Shown here: positions 8,104-14,971 of the stretch, in pieces
Position numbering within the stretch: the first letter of the stretch is position 1
How the letters are laid out: every line of letters starts with the position of its first letter
DNA from: Gammaproteobacteria bacterium
Lineage (GTDB): Bacteria > Pseudomonadota > Gammaproteobacteria > GRL18
DNA: 14,971 bases
Direction of reading: 5' to 3'
Assembly (NCBI GenBank): GCA_027076245.1
Contig: JALTKC010000349.1
Coordinates: 1 to 14,971 of the forward strand
Notes under the pieces: generated by a model
The model's database searches: none
What the model was told of the DNA's origin: nothing
What the model saw: only the letters and a program-made list of their open reading frames with translations
Made by a program: the position numbers and the translations under genes

Positions 8104-9834
8104 TTACGATGAACAACTGACATGGGATATACCCGCGATATTAAAAAACTCAGAAGGCTTTTGCCTGTAGTATTTCTCTTCTGTCTCTTTAGACTGCTCA
8201 CTGTATGGATTGGTCATAACCGCCTGTAACTCCCTGATAAGAGAATAGTCTCTGTCAGCGGCCTGTTGATATGCAGGTACCAGGAACCATTCCCGTAAAG
8301 TGTATTTTGGGTTAATACTTTTCATTTGTTTAGAACGTTTTGCACGGGACTCAGGCGAAGTCACATGGATAAGTGATTGCCATTTATCCAGCCAAAGGGA
8401 CCAGCGTTCCAGGAGTTTTTCATTAACTTTTTCATCAGTCATAGAATGCATAGAATGACCATAAAAGCTTTTTTTGAGCGCAGTAATGTCCTCCGGTATT
8501 TGCGAGAGTTCCCGAAAGAAAATAGTATAATCGACTGAAGTTTCCAGCATTAAGCTTACGAGTTCTTTAAAAAGTGATCCATCAAAAGCAGACAGTCCAA
8601 GTTTTTCTGCCCACATTTTTTCCATTGCTTCCCGCATTAATTCAGAAAAGTCATTGCTGATCGCCTCCAGCTCAGCCAGAGCACTTTTACTTGACGTTAG
8701 CAAGGGATATACAGCAACACAAAACATATGAAAATTATGCTCTGCTGCCTGTGGTTGGTTTAAAAATGAGAAATGCTGCCCGCCTCCCGTCCATGGCTGA
8801 TATTCCGGATCAAACATATCAATAAATCCAAAAGGACCATAGTCCAGAGTAAAGCCTCCCGCTGCACAATTATCACTATTGAAATTACCCTGGCAGTAGC
8901 CAACACGGATCCAGTTTGTTACCAAAGATATAAGACGACTACGAAACGCTCTTGCAAGCAGGAGTATTTTCTCTTCTAAGGTTAGCTCCTTATCAATTTC
9001 CTCACTGTACTCACGATCAATTAAGTGTAAAACAATCTTTTCAAGCTCTGCCATCGCTTGGGGGTGCTCATGTTTACGGGCACGACGACCAAAAAGTTCA
9101 AGCTGTCCTACTCTAAGAAATGAGGGAGCCACCCGCGTTGTGATAGCCACCTTCTCTTCAATCATTAATTCAGGATCCTTTGAATAGGAACCCTGTTCAA
9201 ACCATGGACGTTTTACCTTTTCCGTTTTAGAAGTGTACAGACATAAAGAGCGGGATGTCGGCACACCTAATGAATGCATATGTTCCTGAGCTAAAAATTC
9301 CCGAATACTTGAACGCAGGACAGCACGGCCATCGGCTCCGCGGCAATAAGGTGTTCTGCCACCACCCTTAAGCTGCATTTCCCAACGCTGGCCATTGATC
9401 ACACCCTCAAAGATGGAAATAGCACGACCATCACCATAGCCATTTCCCGTCTGAAAAGGACACTGCTGGTAATATTCCGTTCCATAAATGGATAAAGCAT
9501 AGCCGCATGCCCAACCTAGCTTTCTAAGCGGCTCGGGGATTTTTGAGAGGTCTGCTGAAAACATGCGCATAAAATCATCTGATTGCGCCAGACTGTCTGC
9601 AAAGCCCAGTTCGCTAAAAAAATGCTTACTATGGCTTATATAAACGGGTTTCTTGAGAGGCATTGGCATCACAGGCACATAATGCCCGCTGAAGACCTGC
9701 CTCGGCAGGTGATCAACACCATCTGCCTTTGCTTCAGGATCACAATTAAGGGTATCTATGAGTGAATAGCTTGCCAGGGACGCAAGATCATCAAGGTTTT
9801 TTATAAGCTCTGGGGTTGGTTTTATTTGGCTCAT
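8104..9834 (-). CDS. selO: SelO-family protein adenylyltransferase (AMPylase)
   Basis: A 576-residue pseudokinase-fold enzyme of the SelO (YdiU) family, which transfers AMP from ATP to Ser, Thr or Tyr of target proteins. Counting from the ATG at 9834: GDGRA at 134-138, the Lys of LKGGGRTPY (K156), DGRAVLRSSIREF near 168-180, RVAPSF in mid-protein, NSDN containing D321 and N322, and the metal-binding D331 in TLDYGPFGF are all present, so catalysis is expected. The protein ends in VSCSS, the same tail that in animal SelO carries selenocysteine; here it is Cys574. It is longer than the roughly 480-residue E. coli form. HGVMNTDN-type residues are replaced by QGNFNSDN, pointing to a distinct subclade. 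Family work links SelO to oxidative stress. A TTG at 9843 is an alternative start; neither has a clear ribosome-binding site, and coupling to the gene 17 nt upstream is likely. Confidence 0.9.
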   Translation of the reverse strand: MSQIKPTPELIKNLDDLASLASYSLIDTLNCDPEAKADGVDHLPRQVFSGHYVPVMPMPLKKPVYISHSKHFFSELGFADSLAQSDDFMRMFSADLSKIPEPLRKLGWACGYALSIYGTEYYQQCPFQTGNGYGDGRAISIFEGVINGQRWEMQLKGGGRTPYCRGADGRAVLRSSIREFLAQEHMHSLGVPTSRSLCLYTSKTEKVKRPWFEQGSYSKDPELMIEEKVAITTRVAPSFLRVGQLELFGRRARKHEHPQAMAELEKIVLHLIDREYSEEIDKELTLEEKILLLARAFRSRLISLVTNWIRVGYCQGNFNSDNCAAGGFTLDYGPFGFIDMFDPEYQPWTGGGQHFSFLNQPQAAEHNFHMFCVAVYPLLTSSKSALAELEAISNDFSELMREAMEKMWAEKLGLSAFDGSLFKELVSLMLETSVDYTIFFRELSQIPEDITALKKSFYGHSMHSMTDEKVNEKLLERWSLWLDKWQSLIHVTSPESRAKRSKQMKSINPKYTLREWFLVPAYQQAADRDYSLIRELQAVMTNPYSEQSKETEEKYYRQKPSEFFNIAGISHVSCSS

Positions 9835-9851
9835 TACAGGCAAGGATATAT

Positions 9852-10163
9852 TCAGACCAATTTCTCAGAGAGGCTGTACCCCTGTGGTTTATTTTTTTCA
9901 TTCTCCTCAGCTTTGACCGGATTAAAGCGAAGTTCTATAAAATTCCAGTAGGGAGCATCGACCATTTCAGTTATGATGGATTCTTTTGACTGGTAACGTG
10001 CCATTAATTCCTCCAGAAATCCCATGGCTTCTGTCTTCAGGACAGTACCTGTCAGATTTTCTGACTGACGCAAAAACTCAGCGTCTTCCTCTGGACTAAC
10101 CACCCGGTAGCGTTCAGGAAAACTATTATCTTGCTTATTGTAGGTAAAAATATACGATGGCAT
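9852..10163 (-). CDS. Small protein of unknown function upstream of selO
   Basis: A 103-residue soluble protein with no signal peptide, membrane segment or cysteine. I do not recognise a family. It begins with a beta-like stretch (PSYIFTY), contains ERYRVVSPEEDAEFL near residues 17-31, a helical middle with EELMARYQ, and a Tyr-Trp-Asn-Phe motif near residue 72, then a charged tail. The ATG at 10163 has GAGG 10 nt upstream. The stop lies 17 nt before the selO ATG and a promoter candidate precedes this gene, so the two are probably cotranscribed. A partner or substrate role for SelO is only a guess from position. Confidence 0.7.
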   Translation of the reverse strand: MPSYIFTYNKQDNSFPERYRVVSPEEDAEFLRQSENLTGTVLKTEAMGFLEELMARYQSKESIITEMVDAPYWNFIELRFNPVKAEENEKNKPQGYSLSEKLV

Positions 10164-10184
10164 TGGTATTGAGCCTCAATCATT

Positions 10185-10213
10185 AGAATAGTTATTAAAA
10201 ATAAGGACTTCAA
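10185..10213 (-). promoter_or_regulatory. Candidate promoter of the small-protein/selO unit
   Basis: On the minus strand, TTGAAG (10208-10213) and TATTCT (10185-10190) are separated by 17 nt, four of six matches each. The predicted start near 10178 leaves a leader of only about 15 nt, with GAGG almost at its 5' end. The start is plausible but tight. Confidence 0.33.
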
Positions 10214-10292
10214 TGGTACTTTTCAACCTGTAAAATAATAATTCTGAAATTTGTGATATTTAATTACCAGAAAAGTACGGCAATACAACCCG

Positions 10293-10760
10293 TTATTTTT
10301 CCAGTGTATTATTGACAGCTTCTATAATGCTCTTTGAAATAAACAGGTTATGCTGTGTTATTAGTGTATGGATATGATGTTTTACATCATGAGATGAGAT
10401 AATCTCTTTTTTACAGGCAAGAAGTAACACACCCAGAGTACCTATAACTTGTATTCCCATACGCCTGGCTTTTTTTCGTGCCAGATGATCATCCAGTATA
10501 ATAAAGTCAGCCTTAAGCTCACGTGCTAAAACAATTGCTTCTAACTCTCCACGATGTAATGCACCTAAACTACCCGTTACAAATGCATTTCCATGATCGG
10601 ATATTTTTGATTTGTAAATAAATTCAGGTATTGGATAACCAATTAATTCATCTATTACAGCTTCTGGTAAAAAGGTCTTACTGAAACATTTGTCTAATAG
10701 ATCCAGTTGATTTATTTTGGATAGAAAAATTATTGGGCTGGTATTCGAGCAGACAATCAT
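10293..10760 (-). CDS. PIN-domain toxin, DUF3368 type
   Basis: A 155-residue PIN-fold protein, the probable toxin of a type II toxin-antitoxin pair and a predicted Mg-dependent RNase. It opens with the SNTSPIIFL motif typical of the DUF3368 branch, where Asn6 occupies the usual first acidic position. Further candidate metal ligands are E38 (EAVIDELI), E72 (GELEA) and D90/D91 (ILDDHLARKKARRMG). The end of the core, MGIQVIGTLGVLLLA, is also characteristic. The ATG lies 4 nt after the antitoxin stop with no clear ribosome-binding site, implying translational coupling. Its length is normal for the family, with no sign of damage. Confidence 0.88.
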   Translation of the reverse strand: MIVCSNTSPIIFLSKINQLDLLDKCFSKTFLPEAVIDELIGYPIPEFIYKSKISDHGNAFVTGSLGALHRGELEAIVLARELKADFIILDDHLARKKARRMGIQVIGTLGVLLLACKKEIISSHDVKHHIHTLITQHNLFISKSIIEAVNNTLEK

Positions 10761-10764
10761 AGAT

Positions 10765-11013
10765 TTACTGAATTTTAGATATTGTCGTTATATCATCTTC
10801 AATATCTTCATCTGCAAGCATAAACCCTTTATTAAAGTGCTCTTTAAGTCTGGCATTAAAATCATCAAAACTTAGTTCTGATAATTCTGCAGCAGCACTG
10901 AAGCTTATTTTATGGGCAAAATACAAACTTGCTGCCAGAAAAAAGTTAGCCGCATTTTGACCTAAAGGGTCTAGTAATTCATCAAAATGGTCGTTTATAA
11001 GTATTTGTTTCAT
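10765..11013 (-). CDS. UPF0175-family antitoxin
   Basis: An 82-residue protein of the UPF0175 family, small helix-turn-helix-type antitoxins commonly encoded before DUF3368 PIN toxins. The helical core, AASLYFAHKISFSAAAELSE at about residues 28-47, followed by LSFDDFNARLKEH, is the family signature. The acidic tail (ADEDIEDD near 67-74) is suited to toxin binding. It should neutralise the toxin and repress its own promoter. The ATG at 11013 lacks a strong Shine-Dalgarno sequence. A promoter candidate lies just upstream. It is the first gene of the two-gene operon. Confidence 0.85.
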   Translation of the reverse strand: MKQILINDHFDELLDPLGQNAANFFLAASLYFAHKISFSAAAELSELSFDDFNARLKEHFNKGFMLADEDIEDDITTISKIQ

Positions 11014-11043
11014 GATGTATTATCGATTTTGAAACTATAATTG

Positions 11044-11071
11044 ATTCTAGCATAAAAGCCAAATTAAACAA
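11044..11071 (-). promoter_or_regulatory. Promoter of the toxin-antitoxin operon
   Basis: On the minus strand, TTGTTT (11066-11071) and TAGAAT (11044-11049) are spaced 16 nt apart, with TG at the extended -10 position (11051-11052). The predicted start near 11037 is about 24 nt before the antitoxin ATG. Autoregulation by the antitoxin would be expected here, although I see no clear palindromic operator. Confidence 0.45.
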
Positions 11072-11177
11072 TTTTTTAGTGACTATCCCTAAAGACAGAA
11101 AAGTATCTATAAAAAACAACTTGCAATTTACCTTACCCAGCATGATGATTTAAAAAAACAATTATCTGGGCTTTACG

Positions 11178-12026
11178 CTAATTTAACGGCAGTGTCTCAT
11201 AATCCGGCAATTTGAAAAGACTCACCGATACCGGCTCCTGAGTGTAATTAATTAATACCCTGGAATAAGAGATACCATCCGCAGCCGATAGTTTATCCCC
11301 TTCTGGAAGGTTTTGATCCTGGGCAAGCCCCTTTTCCATGACCGGAAAACCTTTTTGCAGATAACGTTTAGGATAAAAAGTATTCTGAGACAAATCACAG
11401 CCTTCCTGTAGATCAGCAGGGATAACCCTTAAGGTTTCTGCCTGCTGCCCTGCCAGAACCTGTTTAAAATTCTGCATGGCAGTGACCGCATCGGGCATCA
11501 GACCCGGTACTGAAATCATTTCATAACAGAGTTTTTCGTTTACATAAAACTGATGATGTTCAGAGGATTTACCTTCGATTAAAGGTGCGTCTTTTGGTAC
11601 GGGCAGTTTTTTCTCACTGAGTTTTAATTCAACAGGAGAAGGTATGGTCACCGGCTGGTTATTAATCTGAACTATCTGCTGGTTATCATCACTGACGCTG
11701 TAGATAATTTTTTTGTGCCTGTCAAACAAAATAAAACCTTTGGCATTCATGCTGTCGTCTATGCGTAAATAATCATCTGTAATGATCATCTTAACCGTAT
11801 ATTGACCACTGCCTGGCTGATATTCTGAAAAATTTATAATGGTTGCCTCGGTATTTTGTTTATTGGCTGTTTTTGGGCTCATGGCTGTTTGTGCGCTCAA
11901 GGCTGTTTCCGGGCTCATGGCTGTTTCCTGAGCCGAAACGGTATTTATCAGCGCCGTTGAAGTGACGATTAAAATAAAAATAATACAACGAATTTTAGTA
12001 ATTTTATTAAACATTTTATTACGCAT
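11178..12026 (-). CDS. Exported protein of unknown function with N-terminal repeat
   Basis: A 282-residue protein I cannot assign to a family. It has a basic start, a hydrophobic stretch and a probable signal-peptidase cut after Val-Ser-Ala near residue 32, so it is likely periplasmic. Directly after the cut comes a six-residue repeat (ETAMSP, ETALSA, QTAMSP, KTANKQ) that looks like a flexible linker. The mature domain has a beta-rich part (YTVKMIITDDYLRIDD, then FDRHKKIIYSVSDD) resembling periplasmic proteins that read out a bound state, and two cysteines (in LCYEM and GCDLS) that may form a disulfide. The ATG at 12026 overlaps the end of the DUF1853 gene by 8 nt and has GAGGG 11 nt upstream. 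A TTG at 12044 would place that ribosome site inside the gene and is rejected. Probably cotranscribed with metZ and the DUF1853 gene. Confidence 0.75.
   Translation of the reverse strand: MRNKMFNKITKIRCIIFILIVTSTALINTVSAQETAMSPETALSAQTAMSPKTANKQNTEATIINFSEYQPGSGQYTVKMIITDDYLRIDDSMNAKGFILFDRHKKIIYSVSDDNQQIVQINNQPVTIPSPVELKLSEKKLPVPKDAPLIEGKSSEHHQFYVNEKLCYEMISVPGLMPDAVTAMQNFKQVLAGQQAETLRVIPADLQEGCDLSQNTFYPKRYLQKGFPVMEKGLAQDQNLPEGDKLSAADGISYSRVLINYTQEPVSVSLFKLPDYETLPLN
11856..11927 (-). repeat. 18-bp tandem repeat encoding a six-residue linker
   Basis: Four in-frame 18-bp units lie end to end at 11910-11927, 11892-11909, 11874-11891 and 11856-11873. The first three are close copies (AAACAGCC followed by ATGAGC or TTGAGC); the fourth is diverged in its second half. 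They encode ETAMSP-like units just after the signal peptide. The length is a multiple of three, so copy-number change would keep the frame. Confidence 0.8.
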
Positions 12027-13113
12027 TAACAGGAATTCCCTCAATGATTATTGAATCTGAGTGGCTTTTAGCTGATTGCTCAGGTACTTTTTTACCGGTC
12101 TGTTCATTGTTTGCCGGCTTTTTATAACTGGGCCAGTAACGAACCACCACCATTATACGCTGCTGTTCCAGCCAGAGCTGTTGCTGTTCATTATAATCCA
12201 GACGGGCAATAAGCAGACTGCGTTTGGTGGCATGAAAATGAATTTTAATTTTATAATCCATTTCCTTAAAGGTGTACAGCCGATCTTCCAGCTCTGAAAA
12301 TACCTGCGGAACCAGCCAGTTCAGTTTTTCCAGAATCACCCACCGGCCAGTCTGTCCGGGATCCGCCAGTGCCCAGTTATCCTGAGTAGCCCACAGACCG
12401 GTAAGCGCCTCTTGATTAATACACTGCTGTTCATGTTTATTCAGTTCACCCACTCCGGACACGGGCAGAAAAATCATACCTTTAATCAGACCCTGCTGGC
12501 GGCAAATAATTTCATCTGCCGGAATATTTTTAAAGGCCTCCACTTGCGCCAGCTGATGTCTGGCTTCAGGCGTTGCCGATAATGGCAGTTGTTTCTGAAA
12601 CAGGTGGCTCAGTTTACGCTCATACCAGTCCTGACCATTGGGGCCAATGAGTCGTTCATAACCAAACTCATCCGGTTTTAACAGGTAAAATTTAACCGCC
12701 AGTTCCAGATGATAAAACTGACCGGCTTTATCCTGATAAACAAAATCCAGTTCTCCACGGGTTTGCCTGTTAGCCGGCTTATTCTGAGCGGAATGAACCT
12801 GAATATGGGCGTCCCAGACCCGTATCTGGCCATTTTGTTTCAGCAGTTCCAGAATAAAGCTCCAGTAGGCTTCAAAGCGAATACCCAGACGCCAGGAACG
12901 GTATTGTTCCAGCCAGTTTATTAAGGGTTGTGGTGCTTTATCCAGTTGCTCCAGTGATGTTTTTATCTGAGCGTAAATCTGCTCACACCATGACGCTTCC
13001 ACACAGGCCGGATAATCGGCTGATTTTACCGACAGAGCCGGACTCAGCAGCGACCAGACCAGTGCCCTGACCTGCGGCGTTTGCCAGCGCTGATATTCAA
13101 AAAGCTCAGACAA
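12019..13113 (-). CDS. DUF1853 family protein
   Basis: A 364-residue cytoplasmic protein of the DUF1853 family, whose function is not established. Recognisable features are RSWRLGIRFEAYWSFILE (72-89), RGELDFVYQD (119-128), HLELAVKFYL (135-144), and GPNGQDWYERKLSHL (157-171) followed by QLPLS. The Asp of GELDF and the Glu and Lys of ELAVK recall the PD-(D/E)XK nuclease fold, so a nuclease-like role is possible but is inference. It begins with TTG, and TTGTCTGA overlaps the metZ stop by 8 nt. There is no nearby in-frame ATG, and the family motifs start close by, which supports the TTG. Only a weak GGGGA lies upstream, so translation probably depends on ribosomes finishing metZ. The stop in turn overlaps the start of the exported protein gene by 8 nt. 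Confidence 0.85.
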   Translation of the reverse strand: MSELFEYQRWQTPQVRALVWSLLSPALSVKSADYPACVEASWCEQIYAQIKTSLEQLDKAPQPLINWLEQYRSWRLGIRFEAYWSFILELLKQNGQIRVWDAHIQVHSAQNKPANRQTRGELDFVYQDKAGQFYHLELAVKFYLLKPDEFGYERLIGPNGQDWYERKLSHLFQKQLPLSATPEARHQLAQVEAFKNIPADEIICRQQGLIKGMIFLPVSGVGELNKHEQQCINQEALTGLWATQDNWALADPGQTGRWVILEKLNWLVPQVFSELEDRLYTFKEMDYKIKIHFHATKRSLLIARLDYNEQQQLWLEQQRIMVVVRYWPSYKKPANNEQTGKKVPEQSAKSHSDSIIIEGIPVNA

Positions 13114-14326
13114 GCCTGGCCAGTCCCCGTTGAAGATCGTTTTTTATATCATCAATGGTTTCCAGACCCACCGCAATTCTTAACAGGCCATCGGTGATCC
13201 CTGCTTTAAGGCGGTCTTCCTCCGGTACCCGCCCATGTGTGGTGGTAGCCGGATGCGTAATAGTGGATTTAACATCCCCCAGGTTGGCGGTAATGGATAA
13301 TAAGCGGGTACTGTCCACGACCTGCCAGGCAGCTTCACGGCTGCTGTTATGCAGTTCAAACGACAGCAGACCACCAAAACCAGACTGCTGGCGGGCTGCC
13401 AGCTCATGGCCGGGATGATCGTTCAGACCAGGATAATGGACTTTAGCGACTGCCGGATGTTCATTAAGCCACAAAGCCAGTTCCCCGGCGTTATTACAAT
13501 GAGCCTGCATACGCAGATTCAGGGTTTCCAGACCTTTGAGAAAAATCCAGGCATTAAACGGGCTCATGGTCGGCCCGGTGGTTCTTAATACACTATAAAC
13601 TTCCTCACCCACCAGAGTTTTAGAGCCCAGTACCGCACCGCCAATACCTCTGCCCTGCCCGTCAATGTACTTGGTGGCAGAATGGATCACCACATCGGCA
13701 CCTAAAGCCAGCGGTTTTTGCAGAGCCGGAGTACACAGGCAGTTATCCACTACCAGCAGACAATCATGCTGATGCGCCAGTTCGGCCAGTTGCGCAATAT
13801 TGGCAATTTCCACCAGTGGATTCGACGGTGTTTCCAGAAACAGGATGCGGGTATTATCCTGTATGGCTGCTTCCCAGGCTGACAGATCGGTTAAGTCCAC
13901 ATAAGTGGTATCCACACCAAAACGAGCCATAAAATTATTAAACAGCACCACAGTAGAGCCGAAAATGGCTCTGGATGACACAATATGATCACCGGTTTTT
14001 AACAGCCCCAGACAGGTGCTCATAATAGCGGACATTCCAGAAGCGGTGGCGACACAGGAGTCTGCCCCTTCCAGTGCCGCCAGCCGCTCTTCAAAAGTAC
14101 GCACAGTAGGGTTGGTAAATCGGGAATAAATATTACCCGGATCATCGCCGCTGAAACGCGCCGCCGCCTGCGCCGCAGACTGGTAAACATAACTGGAGGT
14201 GGGAAAGATCGCCTCATTATGTTCCGCCTCATTGGTTCTTTGATAGCCGGCCCGAACCGCCAGGGTATCAAACCCCAGTTCTCCGTCCAGTTCTGCCTGC
14301 AGAGCTAAAAGATCATCGCCATTCAT
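13106..14326 (-). CDS. metZ: O-succinylhomoserine sulfhydrylase
   Basis: A 406-residue PLP enzyme of the Cys/Met metabolism family. MetZ joins O-succinylhomoserine with sulfide to give homocysteine in methionine synthesis, by direct sulfhydrylation. Visible motifs are the phosphate-binding region YSRFTNPTVRTFEERLAALE (67-86), SGMSAI (96-101), ETPSNP (165-170), VVDN (192-195), and SATKYIDGQGR (216-226) with PLP Lys219. The opening FDTLAVRAGYQRT and the overall length match MetZ better than MetB or MetC, though related O-acetylhomoserine enzymes cannot be fully excluded. The ATG at 14326 is preceded by a weak GGTAAG. It is the first gene of a probable three-gene unit with overlapping junctions, and has its own near-consensus promoter and a long leader. 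Confidence 0.92.
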   Translation of the reverse strand: MNGDDLLALQAELDGELGFDTLAVRAGYQRTNEAEHNEAIFPTSSYVYQSAAQAAARFSGDDPGNIYSRFTNPTVRTFEERLAALEGADSCVATASGMSAIMSTCLGLLKTGDHIVSSRAIFGSTVVLFNNFMARFGVDTTYVDLTDLSAWEAAIQDNTRILFLETPSNPLVEIANIAQLAELAHQHDCLLVVDNCLCTPALQKPLALGADVVIHSATKYIDGQGRGIGGAVLGSKTLVGEEVYSVLRTTGPTMSPFNAWIFLKGLETLNLRMQAHCNNAGELALWLNEHPAVAKVHYPGLNDHPGHELAARQQSGFGGLLSFELHNSSREAAWQVVDSTRLLSITANLGDVKSTITHPATTTHGRVPEEDRLKAGITDGLLRIAVGLETIDDIKNDLQRGLARLV

Positions 14327-14371
14327 GGTGCTTACCGTTAAATTATTAAAAAATAAATATAATTATTCAGC

Positions 14372-14399
14372 GTACCTGACCGTGATTGGCTACAGGTAC
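14372..14399 (-). promoter_or_regulatory. Inverted repeat in the metZ leader
   Basis: GTACCTG (14372-14378) and CAGGTAC (14393-14399) form a perfect 7-bp inverted repeat separated by 14 nt. It lies between the metZ promoter and its ATG, inside the predicted leader RNA. On the minus strand the stem is followed by an AT-rich stretch with a T-run near 14349-14354. It could be a protein operator, an attenuator stem, or a leaky terminator of the upstream gene. Confidence 0.45.
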
Positions 14400-14448
14400 T
14401 GTGCTTTAATTTGAAACTGAGTAATTACAAATAAATAATAGATACAAA

Positions 14449-14477
14449 ATTATATGCTTTAAATTTCAGACTGTCAG
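14449..14477 (-). promoter_or_regulatory. Promoter of metZ
   Basis: On the minus strand, CTGACA (14472-14477) and a perfect TATAAT (14449-14454) are separated by exactly 17 nt. The predicted start near 14442 gives a leader of about 115 nt before the metZ ATG. The box lies in the 175-bp gap after the permease gene, so metZ can be expressed independently of it. Confidence 0.65.
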
Positions 14478-14501
14478 TGTTTTATTTTTACTTATTTATT
14501 T

Positions 14502-14971
14502 TCAGTTCTTTATTTTCAGGAGCGCCAGACTCAAACGCTGACGGTCATCAAATAATCGCCGGGCTATCATGGAAACAGCCAGCATAATACCGAAGCCCGT
14601 ACCGGCGGTAATTAGAAAGAACAGCAGTATCTGATATTTTACCGCTTCTACCGGCGGTGTACCTGACAGGATCTGACCGGTCATCATACCGGGCAGACTA
14701 ACCAGACCGGCAATGGCCATGGAGTTAATAATAGGGATCATACCGGTACGAATACTTTCAGCCCGAATATCCTGAATCACTTCCTGATAATCTTGCCCCA
14801 GCATCAGTCTCTGTTCAATAATTAAGCGCTGCTGGTAAACACTCTGGTTCAGTTTATCCATGCCCAGGGAAATACCGTTCATAGTATTGCCCAGCAGCAT
14901 GCCCAGTAATGGAATAGCGTACTGGGGAGAATACCAGGGTGTCGGCGCCACAATAACCAGCAAGGCGACCA
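14502..14971 (-). CDS. fetB: FetB-type (UPF0014) ABC permease, partial
   Basis: The C-terminal part (about 155 residues) of an integral membrane permease of the FetB/YbbM family; the gene runs off the right edge of the window and its start is not visible. In E. coli FetB works with the ATPase FetA in iron export under oxidative stress. Characteristic segments are PLLGMLLGNTMNGISLGMD, a cytoplasmic stretch with IEQRLMLGQDYQEVIQDIRA, then NSMAIAGLVSLPGMMTGQIL and a final membrane span starting YQILLFFLITAG. The sequence ends normally in a short basic tail with TGA. The reading frame is open to the last base, so the apparent TTG near 14963 is not the start. The partner ATPase gene, if present, would lie outside the window. 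Confidence 0.85.
   Translation of the reverse strand, partial: VALLVIVAPTPWYSPQYAIPLLGMLLGNTMNGISLGMDKLNQSVYQQRLIIEQRLMLGQDYQEVIQDIRAESIRTGMIPIINSMAIAGLVSLPGMMTGQILSGTPPVEAVKYQILLFFLITAGTGFGIMLAVSMIARRLFDDRQRLSLALLKIKN

Noticed and set aside
10271..10293. Terminator hairpin after the PIN toxin gene
   Set aside because: Only a 4-bp ACGG/CCGT stem with a 9-nt loop, without a proper T-run.
11100..11177. Stem CCCAG/CTGGG downstream of the exported protein gene as a terminator
   Set aside because: The loop is over 25 nt and the T-run lies inside the loop instead of after the stem.
14327..14442. SAM riboswitch or MetJ/MetR site in the metZ leader
   Set aside because: I could not find the conserved core of a SAM riboswitch, AGACGTCT-like MetJ boxes, or a TGAA-N5-TTCA site. 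Only the 7-bp inverted repeat is clear.

Overview
The window looks like chromosomal DNA of a gammaproteobacterium. It is moderately AT-rich, genes are closely packed, and several protein families support the placement: a DUF1853 protein next to O-succinylhomoserine sulfhydrylase (metZ), a FetB-type permease, SelO ending in VSCSS, and multidomain c-di-GMP proteins with HDOD and REC modules. I cannot name the genus. A sulfur- or methane-oxidising lineage would fit but nothing proves it. There is no rRNA, tRNA, CRISPR array, phage gene or insertion sequence.

Layout. Positions 1-302 hold no gene. A small exported protein (391-798, +) follows a good sigma-70 promoter. Positions 836-8076 form a signalling island of two divergent transcription units. 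To the left run a MinD/FlhG-like ATPase (3362-2307) and a REC-PAS-GGDEF diguanylate cyclase with a partly degraded receiver (2236-836). To the right run an HDOD-GAF-like-histidine kinase (3601-5835) and, 24 nt later, a REC-PAS-GGDEF-EAL protein (5860-8076). The natural reading is that the kinase phosphorylates the downstream canonical receiver, setting c-di-GMP levels. The second cyclase and the MinD-like ATPase, which may bind membrane, could act as a parallel arm or a localisation factor. The left arm would probably be transcribed from a promoter at 3461-3489.

From 8104 to the right edge every gene is on the minus strand. A 103-residue protein of unknown function precedes and is probably cotranscribed with a SelO-family protein AMPylase. 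Next comes a type II toxin-antitoxin pair (UPF0175 antitoxin, PIN/DUF3368 toxin) with its own promoter. Then comes a tightly coupled set: metZ, a DUF1853 protein starting with TTG, and an exported protein with an 18-bp tandem repeat. Both junctions in this set overlap by exactly 8 nt. metZ has a near-consensus promoter and a roughly 115-nt leader with a perfect 7-bp inverted repeat. The window ends inside a FetB-type permease gene.

The parts most worth a second look are the HDOD-kinase/c-di-GMP/MinD locus, the metZ-DUF1853-exported protein coupling, the metZ leader, and the SelO variant with its small unknown partner. All functional calls come from reading motifs; no database search was run.
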